64,000 nucleotides of DNA from Xenorhabdus hominickii (GCF_002632725.1 NZ_NJAI01000001.1:684607-748606), one strand, 5' to 3'; positions 44,067-52,882 are shown, counted from the first letter of the stretch. Program-made: numbers and translations. The notes: generated from the letters alone by a model not told the origin.

Positions 44067-44966
44067 TCAACCCCAACGGTTTTTATGTTCCTCGGGTACA
44101 GCAGAGCAAGGATCTTGGTGAATAATAATATCGGCACCCGGGAACCTATCCCGCAATTTATTTTCAATCCCTTCGGCTAAAGCATGAGCCTTCACCAACG
44201 GCAAATTATCATCTATCTCCAAATGGAACTGAATAAAACGAGTCGGCCCGGATTGACGCGTTCGCAAATCATGCCCACCAACGATGTCAGGATAATTCTG
44301 GATAATATCAATAATCTCTTGCCGCTCGTCATCCGGTAAGGCTCGATCCAGTAGAGATTGTACGGCATCATACCCCATCCGTAACGCACTATAGAGGATA
44401 TAAACGCCAATTCCCAAGGCGAATAGCGCATCTGCACGTTTAAAGCCATACAAGCTCAAAAGCAACGCCACCAAAATGGCACCATTCATCAACAAATCAG
44501 ATTTATAATGCAACATATCCGCACGAATGGCCTGACTTTGAGTTTTCTTAATCACCCATCTCTGAAACGTGACCAAACAGAGTGTTGAAATGATAGCGAT
44601 TATGATCACCCAGATACCTATCACCGCATGCTCCAATGGCTTGGGAGCAAATAGATTCTGAAATCCCGTCAGAAATAGAAAAATCGCTGAACCGGAAATA
44701 AACATACTTTGAGCCAGAGCAGCCAGAGACTCGGCCTTACCATGCCCAAAAGTATGTTCTTCATCAGCAGGTTGAAGTGAATAACGCACGACAAAAAAGT
44801 TGGTCAGGGAAGCAGCCAGATCGACCAGAGAATCCACCAACGCAGCCAATAAGCTCACCGACCCCGTAAACCACCACGCAAAAATTTTCACGGCCAACAG
44901 CACACTGGCCATGACCGTTGCCGCTAACGCAGCAGAGCTAACCCATCGCCCATAATTTATACTCAT
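44067..44966 (-). CDS. fieF: Ferrous iron/zinc efflux pump FieF
   Basis: Cation diffusion facilitator of 299 residues (E. coli YiiP 300). Six membrane helices; transport-site Asp residues in [12 protein letters not shown] near residue 45 and HYKSD near residue 160; C-terminal cytoplasmic metal-binding domain with HDLRTRQSG and IIIHQDPC. Beside pfkA, as in E. coli. Confidence 0.96.
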   Translation of the reverse strand: MSINYGRWVSSAALAATVMASVLLAVKIFAWWFTGSVSLLAALVDSLVDLAASLTNFFVVRYSLQPADEEHTFGHGKAESLAALAQSMFISGSAIFLFLTGFQNLFAPKPLEHAVIGIWVIIIAIISTLCLVTFQRWVIKKTQSQAIRADMLHYKSDLLMNGAILVALLLSLYGFKRADALFALGIGVYILYSALRMGYDAVQSLLDRALPDDERQEIIDIIQNYPDIVGGHDLRTRQSGPTRFIQFHLEIDDNLPLVKAHALAEGIENKLRDRFPGADIIIHQDPCSAVPEEHKNRWG

Positions 44967-44998
44967 TGACTTACAGCCCTTTGGTTATTCAGCTTGTC

Positions 44999-45943
44999 TT
45001 AGGTATAAAAATAGCGCGTTAGGTGGAAAAATATAGGAGCAGCAAAGCAAAGCGAGTCAATCCTATCCAACATTCCACCATGCCCTTCAATAATTCCGCC
45101 GAAATCTTTCACTCCACTGTCTCGTTTAATTGCCGACATGCATAACCCGCCAATGAACCCCATCAGCGTGATCACCAATGACATCAGCCCCGCTTCCCAC
45201 CAGGAAAATGGCGTTACCCAGAACAGAGACATTCCCAACAACACAGAGGCTAAAATTCCCCCCACAAACCCTTCCACCGTTTTATTGGGACTCAAGTTCG
45301 GTACAATCGGACGCTTACCAAATAACTTCCCGAATACGTATTGCAAAACATCTGACATTTGCACCACGATCATCAGGAACAGCAATAACTTGATGTTTTC
45401 ACTCTTATACTCTGGAATATCCAACATCAACAAAGCAGGTGCATGGCTGATGGCAAACACAGTCACCAACATACCCCACTGGATTTCGGCTGCTCGCTCC
45501 AGAAAATGCGCCGTATCCCCAGCCAAAGCCATACGGGCAGGCAGAAACAGGAATACATACACTGGAATAAATACCGAGAATAACCCATACCATTGCATAC
45601 CAACCAAGACATACTGTATGGGCATAAAAATAAAGAAACACCAGAATAGGGCCTCATGATCGCTGCGCCGAGTGGGTGTCAGCGTAATAAACTCACGCAA
45701 AGCAAAAAATGACATCACCGCAAACAAAACCACTGAACCAATTGGCCCAATAATGATGGCTACCACACAGATAATGCACATCATCCACCAACCACGAATT
45801 CGGGCATTTAAGTTATCGATGGTAGCGTTGCTCCTTTCCCCCGAATACCTGAAAGCTAACAAACCACCAATGACACTGGAAATAACTAATATCCCAAATA
45901 TCCCACTCAGCAACAGCATCAGATCATAATCGATATTCGTCAT
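44999..45943 (-). CDS. CDP-diglyceride synthase paralogue (YnbB-like)
   Basis: Membrane phosphatidate cytidylyltransferase of 314 residues, about eight helices. The C-terminal signature SAIKRDSGVKDFGGIIEGHGG plus MLDRIDS fits the CdsA family (the usual Pro before GHGG is Glu). The essential cdsA is normally elsewhere (near ispU-rseP), so this is probably a second copy like E. coli YnbB. It overlaps the acyltransferase upstream by 4 bp (ATGA), so the two enzymes, making phosphatidate and then CDP-diacylglycerol, are translationally coupled. Confidence 0.88.
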   Translation of the reverse strand: MTNIDYDLMLLLSGIFGILVISSVIGGLLAFRYSGERSNATIDNLNARIRGWWMMCIICVVAIIIGPIGSVVLFAVMSFFALREFITLTPTRRSDHEALFWCFFIFMPIQYVLVGMQWYGLFSVFIPVYVFLFLPARMALAGDTAHFLERAAEIQWGMLVTVFAISHAPALLMLDIPEYKSENIKLLLFLMIVVQMSDVLQYVFGKLFGKRPIVPNLSPNKTVEGFVGGILASVLLGMSLFWVTPFSWWEAGLMSLVITLMGFIGGLCMSAIKRDSGVKDFGGIIEGHGGMLDRIDSLCFAAPIFFHLTRYFYT

Positions 45944-46581
45944 AGCACTAACTCCTTTAATGCAGACTGGGCACGTTGCAGAAACGCCTCTTTACTTTCA
46001 CCCTCTCCCAATTTATCCAGTGGCTTGCCAAATGTGACTGAACAAATAATAGGTACTAACAGTTTCTTTCCCTTCGGCAAAGCCCGATTCAAATTTTCCA
46101 GATAAACAGGTACAACCTCAGCATCGGGATATTTACAGGCCAAATGATACAAGCCACTCTTGAACGGATTAATTTGTTCACCATCCCCCCGAGTTCCCTC
46201 CGGAAAAAAAATCAGAGACTCGTTTTCCGCCAAAATCGCTTCCAAAGGCGCAATGACAGCTTCTTTAGACGTACTTTCTCCATGACGATCAATTAATACC
46301 GCACGAAATACCTTATGGACAAGATAGCGACGTAACTTGGTTTTATCCCAATAATCACGAGCAGCGACAGGATGAACCAAAGGACGTAACATAGGCGGAA
46401 GCCCGGACCAAATCACCAATCCATCAAGATGGCTGGAATGGTTAGCATAATAAATGCGGCTACAAATTGAGGGCTGACAGCCAATCCACCTCGCCTGTAC
46501 ACCCGTTAAAAGACGGCATAGACCTAATAGCGTTGCGCCCATACCTTTTGCCAATAGACTGACTTTATGAGGATGAGTCAT
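45940..46581 (-). CDS. 1-Acylglycerol-3-phosphate acyltransferase-like protein (PlsC family)
   Basis: 213 residues from the ATG at 46581 (a TTG at 46617 is in frame). PlsC block I NHSSHLD near residue 55 (HX4D) and block III FPEGTRGDGE near residue 126. It would acylate lysophosphatidate or a related lipid in the membrane. First gene of a pair with the CdsA-like gene; the essential plsC is expected elsewhere. Confidence 0.88.
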   Translation of the reverse strand: MTHPHKVSLLAKGMGATLLGLCRLLTGVQARWIGCQPSICSRIYYANHSSHLDGLVIWSGLPPMLRPLVHPVAARDYWDKTKLRRYLVHKVFRAVLIDRHGESTSKEAVIAPLEAILAENESLIFFPEGTRGDGEQINPFKSGLYHLACKYPDAEVVPVYLENLNRALPKGKKLLVPIICSVTFGKPLDKLGEGESKEAFLQRAQSALKELVL

Positions 46582-46700
46582 GTTGGGTATCCCTATCCCT
46601 TTTCGATGGAGTAACAATAATAAGGTTTTTTAAATTAATTGCTTGAAGAATATAAGATAATCAAGATTGGTCAAGATAACAACAGAAAGAGAAAGGATAC

Positions 46701-46927
46701 TCACCAACCATTATCGAACCCAGCTACTGCGCCTTTATCTGTATCTGGCGACGGATGAGAACGATGAAAATTAGCAATACTTCCCTTTAATATAAATTTA
46801 CAGAGTGAACCGCGACCGTCCTTGAGCTCACCGCCTAATGTTTTAATTAGTGATTCAATAGCTGACCACTTAATACCAGCAGGAACAGGTGTTTAAATAT
46901 TTGTTCCAACGTACGTTGCTGCCTAAT
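46701..46927 (-). pseudogene. Decayed hicA-type toxin gene
   Basis: Too broken for an open frame, but on the minus strand codons from 46927 (ATT where ATG is expected) give RQQRTLEQIFKH. After a one-base loss they continue in another frame as VPAGIKWSAIESLIKTLGG, then GRGSLCKFILKGSIANFHR, SHPSPDTDKGAVAG and a stop at 46701. This is the HicA mRNA interferase pattern (KW..IE.L...LGGE...GRGS...F.L.G....FHRPHPSP..DKGAV). No hicB antitoxin follows in 46582-46700. The toxin is non-functional. Confidence 0.75.
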
Positions 46928-47063
46928 TCTGAGAGCTGAAACCTGTTTGTTCATATTCCAACACGTAACTATAAATATCAAAAGTGTCCGCACTTAGAAA
47001 TTTCCAAACTGCACAAAATTTATATAAATTTGATTTTTAAAGATAATTTATTTTATGACAGAT

Positions 47064-47120
47064 AAAAAAAAGCCCCACAAGGGGGCTGAAAGACAGGGAT
47101 GGTGTCTATGGCAAGGAAAA
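47064..47120 (-). ncRNA. cpxQ: CpxQ small RNA from the cpxP 3' untranslated region
   Basis: On the minus strand, TTTTCCTTGCCATAGACACC (start at 47120) followed by ATCCCTGTCTTTCAG, then a GC-rich stem AGCCCC / GGGGCT and a run of eight T at 47064-47071. The first part is the same as I recall for E. coli CpxQ, which RNase E cuts from the cpxP mRNA. CpxQ acts with Hfq to repress membrane-protein mRNAs. The terminator stem differs in loop and length. It also ends cpxP transcription. Confidence 0.85.
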
Positions 47121-47164
47121 CCGTTGTTATAGCTAGTGTGCATCAACGGCACTACTAGCAAAAA

Positions 47165-47653
47165 TCAGTTTATAACTTGAGCAGTACATGTTTCATTACG
47201 TTTCTGTAATTGCTCTTTCTGCTCTGGTGTTAACAATTGGTACATCTGGTTACGAATACGTGCGATTTCTACACCCAGATCAACATTCTCTTTTGCTATT
47301 TTTTCAAGCTGCAACCTAACTGCAACCTCATCAAAATCCCTTGCGGTCAAAAGGCTGTTCAGTTTTTGGCGTTCAACTCGCACATCCAGTGATTGTTCAT
47401 GCAGATGTTGTTTTTTCACTAAATCCCACATCTGCTGACGTTGCTGTTCAGTTAACGTTATTCCATCGAAAATATTACTATAGTTAAGCTCATTACTACG
47501 GTAGCAACTGAAACCCCTCTTATTACCACATGGCATACAATATAGTGAGGAACCAGCTTCAGAAACATTATCCGTATCAGCAGTTTCAGCTAAGGCGCCT
47601 GTTGTTTCGAGAACAAACATTGACGCTAAAGCCAATATTGCTATGTTACGCAT
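47165..47653 (-). CDS. cpxP: Periplasmic envelope-stress adaptor CpxP, cysteine-containing
   Basis: Spy/CpxP-family protein that dampens CpxA signalling. 162 residues with a signal peptide cleaved near ALA-E (residue 22), LTEQQ near residue 66 and LTPEQ near residue 143, the two LTxxQ motifs of the family. It has four cysteines after the signal: Cys39 and Cys42 (CMPC), Cys50 and Cys156. E. coli CpxP has none. Divergent from cpxR, with a CpxR box between them; the mRNA 3' end yields CpxQ. Confidence 0.9.
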   Translation of the reverse strand: MRNIAILALASMFVLETTGALAETADTDNVSEAGSSLYCMPCGNKRGFSCYRSNELNYSNIFDGITLTEQQRQQMWDLVKKQHLHEQSLDVRVERQKLNSLLTARDFDEVAVRLQLEKIAKENVDLGVEIARIRNQMYQLLTPEQKEQLQKRNETCTAQVIN

Positions 47654-47738
47654 TAAATTTCCTCGCTTTCTCGAATAGCGCTATTCGATTCAGTGTGGAT
47701 CACTATAACCCTGCGGCTGCAAACTAGCGTCAGAGCAT

Positions 47739-47753
47739 GTAAAAGAACGTAAA
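47739..47753. promoter_or_regulatory. CpxR box between cpxP and cpxR
   Basis: GTAAAAGAACGTAAA is a perfect GTAAA-N5-GTAAA consensus site for phosphorylated CpxR. It lies 86 bp before the cpxP start and 53 bp before the cpxR start, so it can serve both directions. Confidence 0.88.
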
Positions 47754-47805
47754 GTCATGGAATAGCGGAGTTTGTTATCGTATTTTGCTCTCGGAGGAAG
47801 AATTA

Positions 47806-48498
47806 ATGCATAAAATCTTATTAGTTGATGATGACCGCGAACTGACATCGCTATTAAAAGAGTTGCTCGAAATGGAAGGATTCAATACCGTAATCGCCCA
47901 CGATGGCGAAGAGGCATTGGAGTATATCGATTCTTCAATTGATCTGTTACTGCTGGATATCATGATGCCGCGCAAGAATGGCATTGAGACGCTCAAAGAG
48001 CTACGGCAAAATTATCAGACCCCCGTTATCATGTTAACGGCTCGTGGAAGCGATTTAGACCGTGTTTTAGGATTAGAACTGGGGGCGGATGACTATCTTC
48101 CCAAGCCTTTTAATGATCGAGAGCTGGTTGCCCGCATACGTGCGATTTTGCGCCGCTCTAACTGGAGCGAACAACAAGCTGATACAGGAACGCCTATACT
48201 TGAGGTCGACAAATTGCAGCTCAACCCTGGTCGTCAGGAAGCCAGTTTTGACGGTAAGATTTTGGATCTCACTGGAACAGAGTTCACTTTGCTTTATTTA
48301 TTAGCTCAACATTTGGGCCAAGTCGTTTCCCGTGAACATTTAAGTCAGGAAGTATTAGGGAAGCGCTTAACGCCTTTTGATCGAGCCATTGATATGCATA
48401 TTTCTAACCTACGCCGTAAATTACCCAATCGAACTGACGAACTTCCTTGGTTTAAAACGTTACGTGGCCGTGGATACTTAATGGTTTCAGAAAAATGA
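47806..48498 (+). CDS. cpxR: Envelope stress response regulator CpxR
   Basis: OmpR-family response regulator, 230 residues from the ATG at 47806 with a strong GGAGGAAG ribosome binding site. Receiver domain with phospho-acceptor Asp51 (LLLLDIMMP), Lys near 100, then a winged-helix DNA-binding domain (about 130-230). Stop overlaps the cpxA start by 4 bp. Confidence 0.97.
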   Translation: MHKILLVDDDRELTSLLKELLEMEGFNTVIAHDGEEALEYIDSSIDLLLLDIMMPRKNGIETLKELRQNYQTPVIMLTARGSDLDRVLGLELGADDYLPKPFNDRELVARIRAILRRSNWSEQQADTGTPILEVDKLQLNPGRQEASFDGKILDLTGTEFTLLYLLAQHLGQVVSREHLSQEVLGKRLTPFDRAIDMHISNLRRKLPNRTDELPWFKTLRGRGYLMVSEK

Positions 48499-49871
48499 TC
48501 AATAGCCTGACAGCCCGCATATTCGCAATTTTCTGGCTAACACTCGCTCTTGTCCTGATGGTGGCCTTAATGGCCCCCAAATTGGATTCACGGCAATTGA
48601 CACCACTTTTGGACAATGAATATCATCAAGGAAAAAAGCTGGCAAGACAGATAGAAGAAGAGTTAACTCGTTACCCTACAAATGACCTATTCTGGTGGCT
48701 AAGACTGGATCGTGCTCTTGTCCAACTGACACCACCCGGTCAACGTTTACTCCTCGTCACCAGTGAGGGGCGCATTATTGACATTGATACCCCCGCTCGC
48801 CAGATACAAGTTGTCCGTAACTTTATCGGACAATCCGATAATTCGGATCACCCTAAAAAGAAAAAATATGGCCGATCCGAAATACTCGGCCCTTTTTCTA
48901 TCCGAGATGGTGAAGATCACTATCAACTCTATCTCGTTAGGCCAGCGAGCAGCCCACAATCCGACTTTATTAACTTGATGTTTGACCGACCATTTCTATT
49001 ACCTGCAGCAACCATGTTAATCAGTGCCCCCTTACTATTATGGCTGGCGTGGAGTTTGGCAAAACCAGCACGTAAATTAAAAAATGCCGCAGATGACGTC
49101 GCGAAAGGAAACTTACGGCAGCATCCTGAGCTGGAATCCGGCCCCCAAGAATTCTTGGCAACCGGTAGTAGCTTCAACCAAATGATTAGCGCACTGGAAA
49201 GGATGGTCACAGCCCAGCAACGGCTAATTTCCGATATCTCCCATGAACTACGCACTCCGCTTACCCGATTACAGTTGGCAACAGCCTTACTCCGTCGCCG
49301 TCATGGTGAAAACAAAGAACTGGAACGCATCGAAACAGAAACCCAGCGTTTGGACGGCATGATTAACGATTTATTGATACTTTCCCGCAATCAGCATAAA
49401 AACGAACTCCTGCGTGAAAATATCAAAGCCAGCGAGCTTTGGAATGACATCCTGGAAAATGCCAAATTTGAAGTCGAGCAAATAAACAAAACACTGGATA
49501 TCGTTTCACCACCAGGATCTTGGGTTATTTACTGTAACCCGGCAATGCTCGGCAGCGCATTGGAAAACATCGTCCGCAACGCCCTCCGCTACTCCAGCAG
49601 CCATATCGCAGTTGCATTTAAGGCAGATAATCAAGGCGTAACGATTACCGTTGATGATGACGGCCCAGGAGTTAACCCTGAAGACCGTGAGTACATCTTC
49701 CGACCATTTTATCGGACAGATGAAGCGAGGGATCGAGCATCAGGCGGAACAGGATTGGGACTTGCGATAGTTGAAACGGCAGTAAGTCAACACCGTGGCT
49801 GGGTGAAGGCAGAAGATAGCCCTTTGGGCGGATTAAGGCTGGTAATTTGGTTGCCATTGCATGGAAGGTAG
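48495..49871 (+). CDS. cpxA: Envelope stress sensor kinase CpxA
   Basis: Inner-membrane histidine kinase, 458 residues (E. coli 457). Helix 1 at about 7-29, a periplasmic sensor domain of about 130 residues, helix 2 at about 165-186, HAMP about 187-240, phospho-acceptor His250 (SDISHELRTPLTRLQ), then ATP-binding N box NIVRNALRYS, G1 DDDGPGV and G2 GGTGLGLAIV. Last core gene before the O-antigen cluster. Confidence 0.97.
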   Translation: MINSLTARIFAIFWLTLALVLMVALMAPKLDSRQLTPLLDNEYHQGKKLARQIEEELTRYPTNDLFWWLRLDRALVQLTPPGQRLLLVTSEGRIIDIDTPARQIQVVRNFIGQSDNSDHPKKKKYGRSEILGPFSIRDGEDHYQLYLVRPASSPQSDFINLMFDRPFLLPAATMLISAPLLLWLAWSLAKPARKLKNAADDVAKGNLRQHPELESGPQEFLATGSSFNQMISALERMVTAQQRLISDISHELRTPLTRLQLATALLRRRHGENKELERIETETQRLDGMINDLLILSRNQHKNELLRENIKASELWNDILENAKFEVEQINKTLDIVSPPGSWVIYCNPAMLGSALENIVRNALRYSSSHIAVAFKADNQGVTITVDDDGPGVNPEDREYIFRPFYRTDEARDRASGGTGLGLAIVETAVSQHRGWVKAEDSPLGGLRLVIWLPLHGR

Positions 49872-50047
49872 CCCCTTGAAACGTAGTTAGTTACATAATG
49901 TAACAGTTAAAGAAAAAAGGCTATTATACTTGACCTTGGGACATCGAGGGACTAATCTCGTCGCTGCTTAACACAAATCACTGCTATGTTAATTGTTGTT
50001 AAGATAAAAAATCCTTTTATCCTAGTAGGATAAGTGAAATTATTACG

Positions 50048-50091
50048 TATAATGGGCACTCTGGGAGCCGTAACCTAGTGCGGTAGCTTTG
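50048..50091 (+). promoter_or_regulatory. JUMPStart element with ops site and upstream -10
   Basis: A -10-like TATAAT (50048-50053) is followed by GGGCACTCTGGGAGCCGTAA and GTGCGGTAGCTTT. This fits the JUMPStart of O-antigen and capsule operons, whose ops core is GGCGGTAGCNT; here TGCGGTAGCTTT (50079-50090) has one mismatch in the core. RfaH binds ops and prevents early termination of long operons. No good -35 is seen. The remainder of 49872-50211 has no gene. Confidence 0.85.
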
Positions 50092-50211
50092 AGAAAAATC
50101 AATAAAATTATCAGCAAATATATTCATCCAAAATCACATTTCTCTGAGTATAAAAATCAAAAAATAGAACTTCAGGCAACAACATAACAAATCGTCAAAT
50201 TGGAAATAAAA

Positions 50212-50592
50212 ATGAAGAATCTCATAGTTGATTTAGATAGTACTTTAACGCTGGGAGATAGCAAAGACTATAAAATTGTATCACCAAGAAAAGATATAAT
50301 TAATAAATTACTACAATATAAAGAAATGGGATTCAAAATTACTATATTTACAGCAAGAAATATGAGGACCTATGAGGGTAATATAGGAAAAATAAATATC
50401 CATACATTGCCCATTATAATAAAATGGCTTGATAAACACAATGTACCATATGATGAGATATTAGTCGGAAAACCATGGTGTGGTAATGATGGTTTTTATA
50501 TAGATGATAAAGCAATTAGACCATCTGAGTTTTCAAGTCTTTCTTATCCTGATATTATAGAGATCCTTAACAAGGAAAAACAATGTTTTTAA
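50212..50592 (+). CDS. HAD-superfamily phosphatase of a polysaccharide cluster
   Basis: 126 residues from the ATG at 50212, with GGAA seven bases before; a TTG at 50200 is in frame. HAD motif I DLDST (Asp7, Asp9), motif II FTARN near residue 49, and a late acidic motif IDDKA. Small HAD phosphatases of this kind are found in capsule and O-antigen loci, where they dephosphorylate sugar or alcohol phosphates; the substrate is unknown. Its stop overlaps the next gene by 10 bp, so the two are translationally coupled. Confidence 0.8.
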   Translation: MKNLIVDLDSTLTLGDSKDYKIVSPRKDIINKLLQYKEMGFKITIFTARNMRTYEGNIGKINIHTLPIIIKWLDKHNVPYDEILVGKPWCGNDGFYIDDKAIRPSEFSSLSYPDIIEILNKEKQCF

Positions 50593-52154
50593 TCATGTCA
50601 GCGGACTATGTTGGACAGGAGTTAGAATCCGAATTTGGAAAAATACCTCCATGCTTTCTTCCATTAGGCAATAAAAGACTATATGAATATCAAGTTAAAC
50701 TCATCCCCCACAATATAAAAAAAGTAATTTCAGTTCCTGAGTCTTTCGTACTTCCTGTAAGCGATGAAAAATGGTTAAAAAATAATGAAGTAGAAATAGT
50801 TAGGATAACAGATGGCCTGTCTCTAGGAGCATCTCTAATCTCCGCTATGAATTTGATTGATGATGGTTTTGAAAGCCCAATACATATCCTTTTCGGAGAT
50901 ACACTAATTACAAGCCTCCCTCAAGGAGAAGATATTTTTGGAGTTTCTGAAACAGTAGATAGTTATAATTGGGCTAAGATTTCTGATTTCAGTAATAACA
51001 TAAATTTAACCAATGATTTGGATAATTTAGTAATTAATGGTTACTTTAATTTTAGCACTCCAAAAGATTTACTAAAATCCATTATAAAGAATAAATGGGA
51101 TTTTATTAATGGTCTTATAGAGTATAACGAAAAAATAGGCTTAGAAGCTAAAAAAATTACTGCATGGCTTGACTTTGGTCATGTCAATACTTATTACCGT
51201 TCTAAGGCCAAATTTACCACTCAGCGATCTTTTAATGAACTCAGAATAACAAATGATTGGATAGAAAAAACAAGCTCTCAAAAAAATGATAAAATATTAG
51301 CAGAGGCTAAGTGGTTTGAAAATATTCCATCAGAGATTAGGCAATATACTCCACTATACCTAGGCTCCACCATAAATGAGAATATAGTGACATATAAGCT
51401 AGAATATCTATATTACTCTGCATTAAACGAGCTATTGGTATTCTCTAATATGCCTATAACAACATGGAAAAAAATCATTAAAAAATGTATAGAATTTCTA
51501 AAGAAATGTCAAAAATACCCACCTATAACTGGTGAAACTAAAAATACCCTAGATGAATTACTAATAAAAAAGACCAAAAAAAGACTATTACAATATTGTA
51601 AGGAAATAGGCATATCTACTGATAAAAAATGGGTTTTTAATAAAGATAAAAAAAGATCTATATCCGATATATTATTAACAAGCGAAAGAAATCTACCATC
51701 ACCTTTTCCTCTTTCTATATTACATGGAGATTTTTGTTTTAGTAATATATTATATGATTTTAAGACCGAAAGAATAAAAACAATAGACCCACGAGGAATA
51801 ACAAATAATAAAGATTTTTCTATATACGGTGATATTGCATATGACATAGCTAAGTTAAGTCATTCTATATTAGGCCTTTACGATTTTATAATAGCAGAAA
51901 AATATAGCCTATCAATAAACGAGAATGATATAGAATTCAATATTCTTGTTGAAGATAATATTGAAAAAATTCAGACAGTATTCACTGATAACATATGTAA
52001 AGAATTTAACATAAGTATAAGTAACTTATTTGCAATGCAAATACAATTATTTATTTCCATGTTACCTTTACACAAGGACGATATAAAAAGACAACAAGCA
52101 TTGTTTGCCAATGCATTCAGAATAAATAATATATTAGAAGAGTTAGAAAAATGA
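50583..52154 (+). CDS. Fused nucleotidyltransferase-like and APH-type kinase protein
   Basis: 523 residues, start ATG at 50583 with AAGGA at -10. The N-terminal half (about 1-215) looks like an NTP-transferase fold (IPPCFLPLGNKRLYEYQVKLI, IHILFGDTLI), although the glycine-rich start is atypical and may be inactive. The C-terminal half (about 250-523) is of the aminoglycoside/choline-kinase fold, with HGDFCFSN near residues 381-388 (catalytic HxD-xxxx-N) and IDPRG near 402 for metal binding. A linked kinase and nucleotidyltransferase suggests activation of a phosphorylated alcohol or sugar, comparable to LicA plus LicC, but no substrate is known. The stop overlaps the following gene (ATGA). 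Confidence 0.7.
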   Translation: MFLIMSADYVGQELESEFGKIPPCFLPLGNKRLYEYQVKLIPHNIKKVISVPESFVLPVSDEKWLKNNEVEIVRITDGLSLGASLISAMNLIDDGFESPIHILFGDTLITSLPQGEDIFGVSETVDSYNWAKISDFSNNINLTNDLDNLVINGYFNFSTPKDLLKSIIKNKWDFINGLIEYNEKIGLEAKKITAWLDFGHVNTYYRSKAKFTTQRSFNELRITNDWIEKTSSQKNDKILAEAKWFENIPSEIRQYTPLYLGSTINENIVTYKLEYLYYSALNELLVFSNMPITTWKKIIKKCIEFLKKCQKYPPITGETKNTLDELLIKKTKKRLLQYCKEIGISTDKKWVFNKDKKRSISDILLTSERNLPSPFPLSILHGDFCFSNILYDFKTERIKTIDPRGITNNKDFSIYGDIAYDIAKLSHSILGLYDFIIAEKYSLSINENDIEFNILVEDNIEKIQTVFTDNICKEFNISISNLFAMQIQLFISMLPLHKDDIKRQQALFANAFRINNILEELEK

Positions 52155-52867
52155 TTATTTTACCAATGGCAGGAATGAGTTCACGATTTTTTAAATCAGG
52201 TTATGAAAAACCAAAATATATGTTAGAAATTAACGGAAAAACCTTATTTGAACACTCGATAAATAGCTTTGAAAAATACTTTTCTGAAGAAAAGTTCATT
52301 TTCGTAGTAAGAGAAATTTTTGACACCAAAAATTTCATACAAAAAATTATAGATAGAATAGGAATTACTCACTACTCAATTATAGAAATAAATTTCCAAA
52401 CAAGAGGTCAGGCCGAAACAGTCTATTTAGGAGTAAAAGATGAAAATAAAAGTGATGAACTTATTATATTTAATATAGATACTTTTCGCCCTCACTTTTC
52501 CAAGCCAGATTTAAATATAGAATCTGATGGATATTTAGAGGTTTTTGAAGGTGAAGGAAATAACTGGTCATTTGTAAAACCAATAAATAAAAATAACTTT
52601 ATAGTAGCCGAAACAAGCGAAAAGAATCCAATATCTAATCTTTGTTGTACAGGACTATATCAATTTAAAACAATTTCGGATTTCTGTAGTGCGTACTTAG
52701 AATATGAATCATTACCCAAAGATAATTGGACAAACAATGAAATATATATAGCTCCTTTATATAACCTTTTAATTAAAAAAAACAAAAGAATAAATTATTA
52801 TAAAATAAACAATAGAGATGTTATCTTTTGTGGGACCCCAGAAGAATATAATAATCTTATATTATAG
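52151..52867 (+). CDS. Nucleotidyltransferase of a polysaccharide cluster
   Basis: 238 residues. N-terminal NTP-transferase signature LPMAGMSSRFFKSGYEKPKYM, then LFEHSINSF; it fits sugar/alcohol-phosphate nucleotidyltransferases of the two-substrate type. A late motif GTPEEYNNL is also typical. It overlaps the kinase-nucleotidyltransferase fusion by 4 bp, so it probably works with that enzyme and the HAD phosphatase to make an activated precursor. Substrate and nucleotide are unknown. Confidence 0.78.
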   Translation: MIILPMAGMSSRFFKSGYEKPKYMLEINGKTLFEHSINSFEKYFSEEKFIFVVREIFDTKNFIQKIIDRIGITHYSIIEINFQTRGQAETVYLGVKDENKSDELIIFNIDTFRPHFSKPDLNIESDGYLEVFEGEGNNWSFVKPINKNNFIVAETSEKNPISNLCCTGLYQFKTISDFCSAYLEYESLPKDNWTNNEIYIAPLYNLLIKKNKRINYYKINNRDVIFCGTPEEYNNLIL

Positions 52868-52882
52868 TGATTAGGCTACGAA

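Noticed and set aside
45138-45659. 173-codon open frame antisense to the CdsA-like gene
   Set aside because: Membrane-protein shadow frame; no ribosome binding site or recognisable motif.
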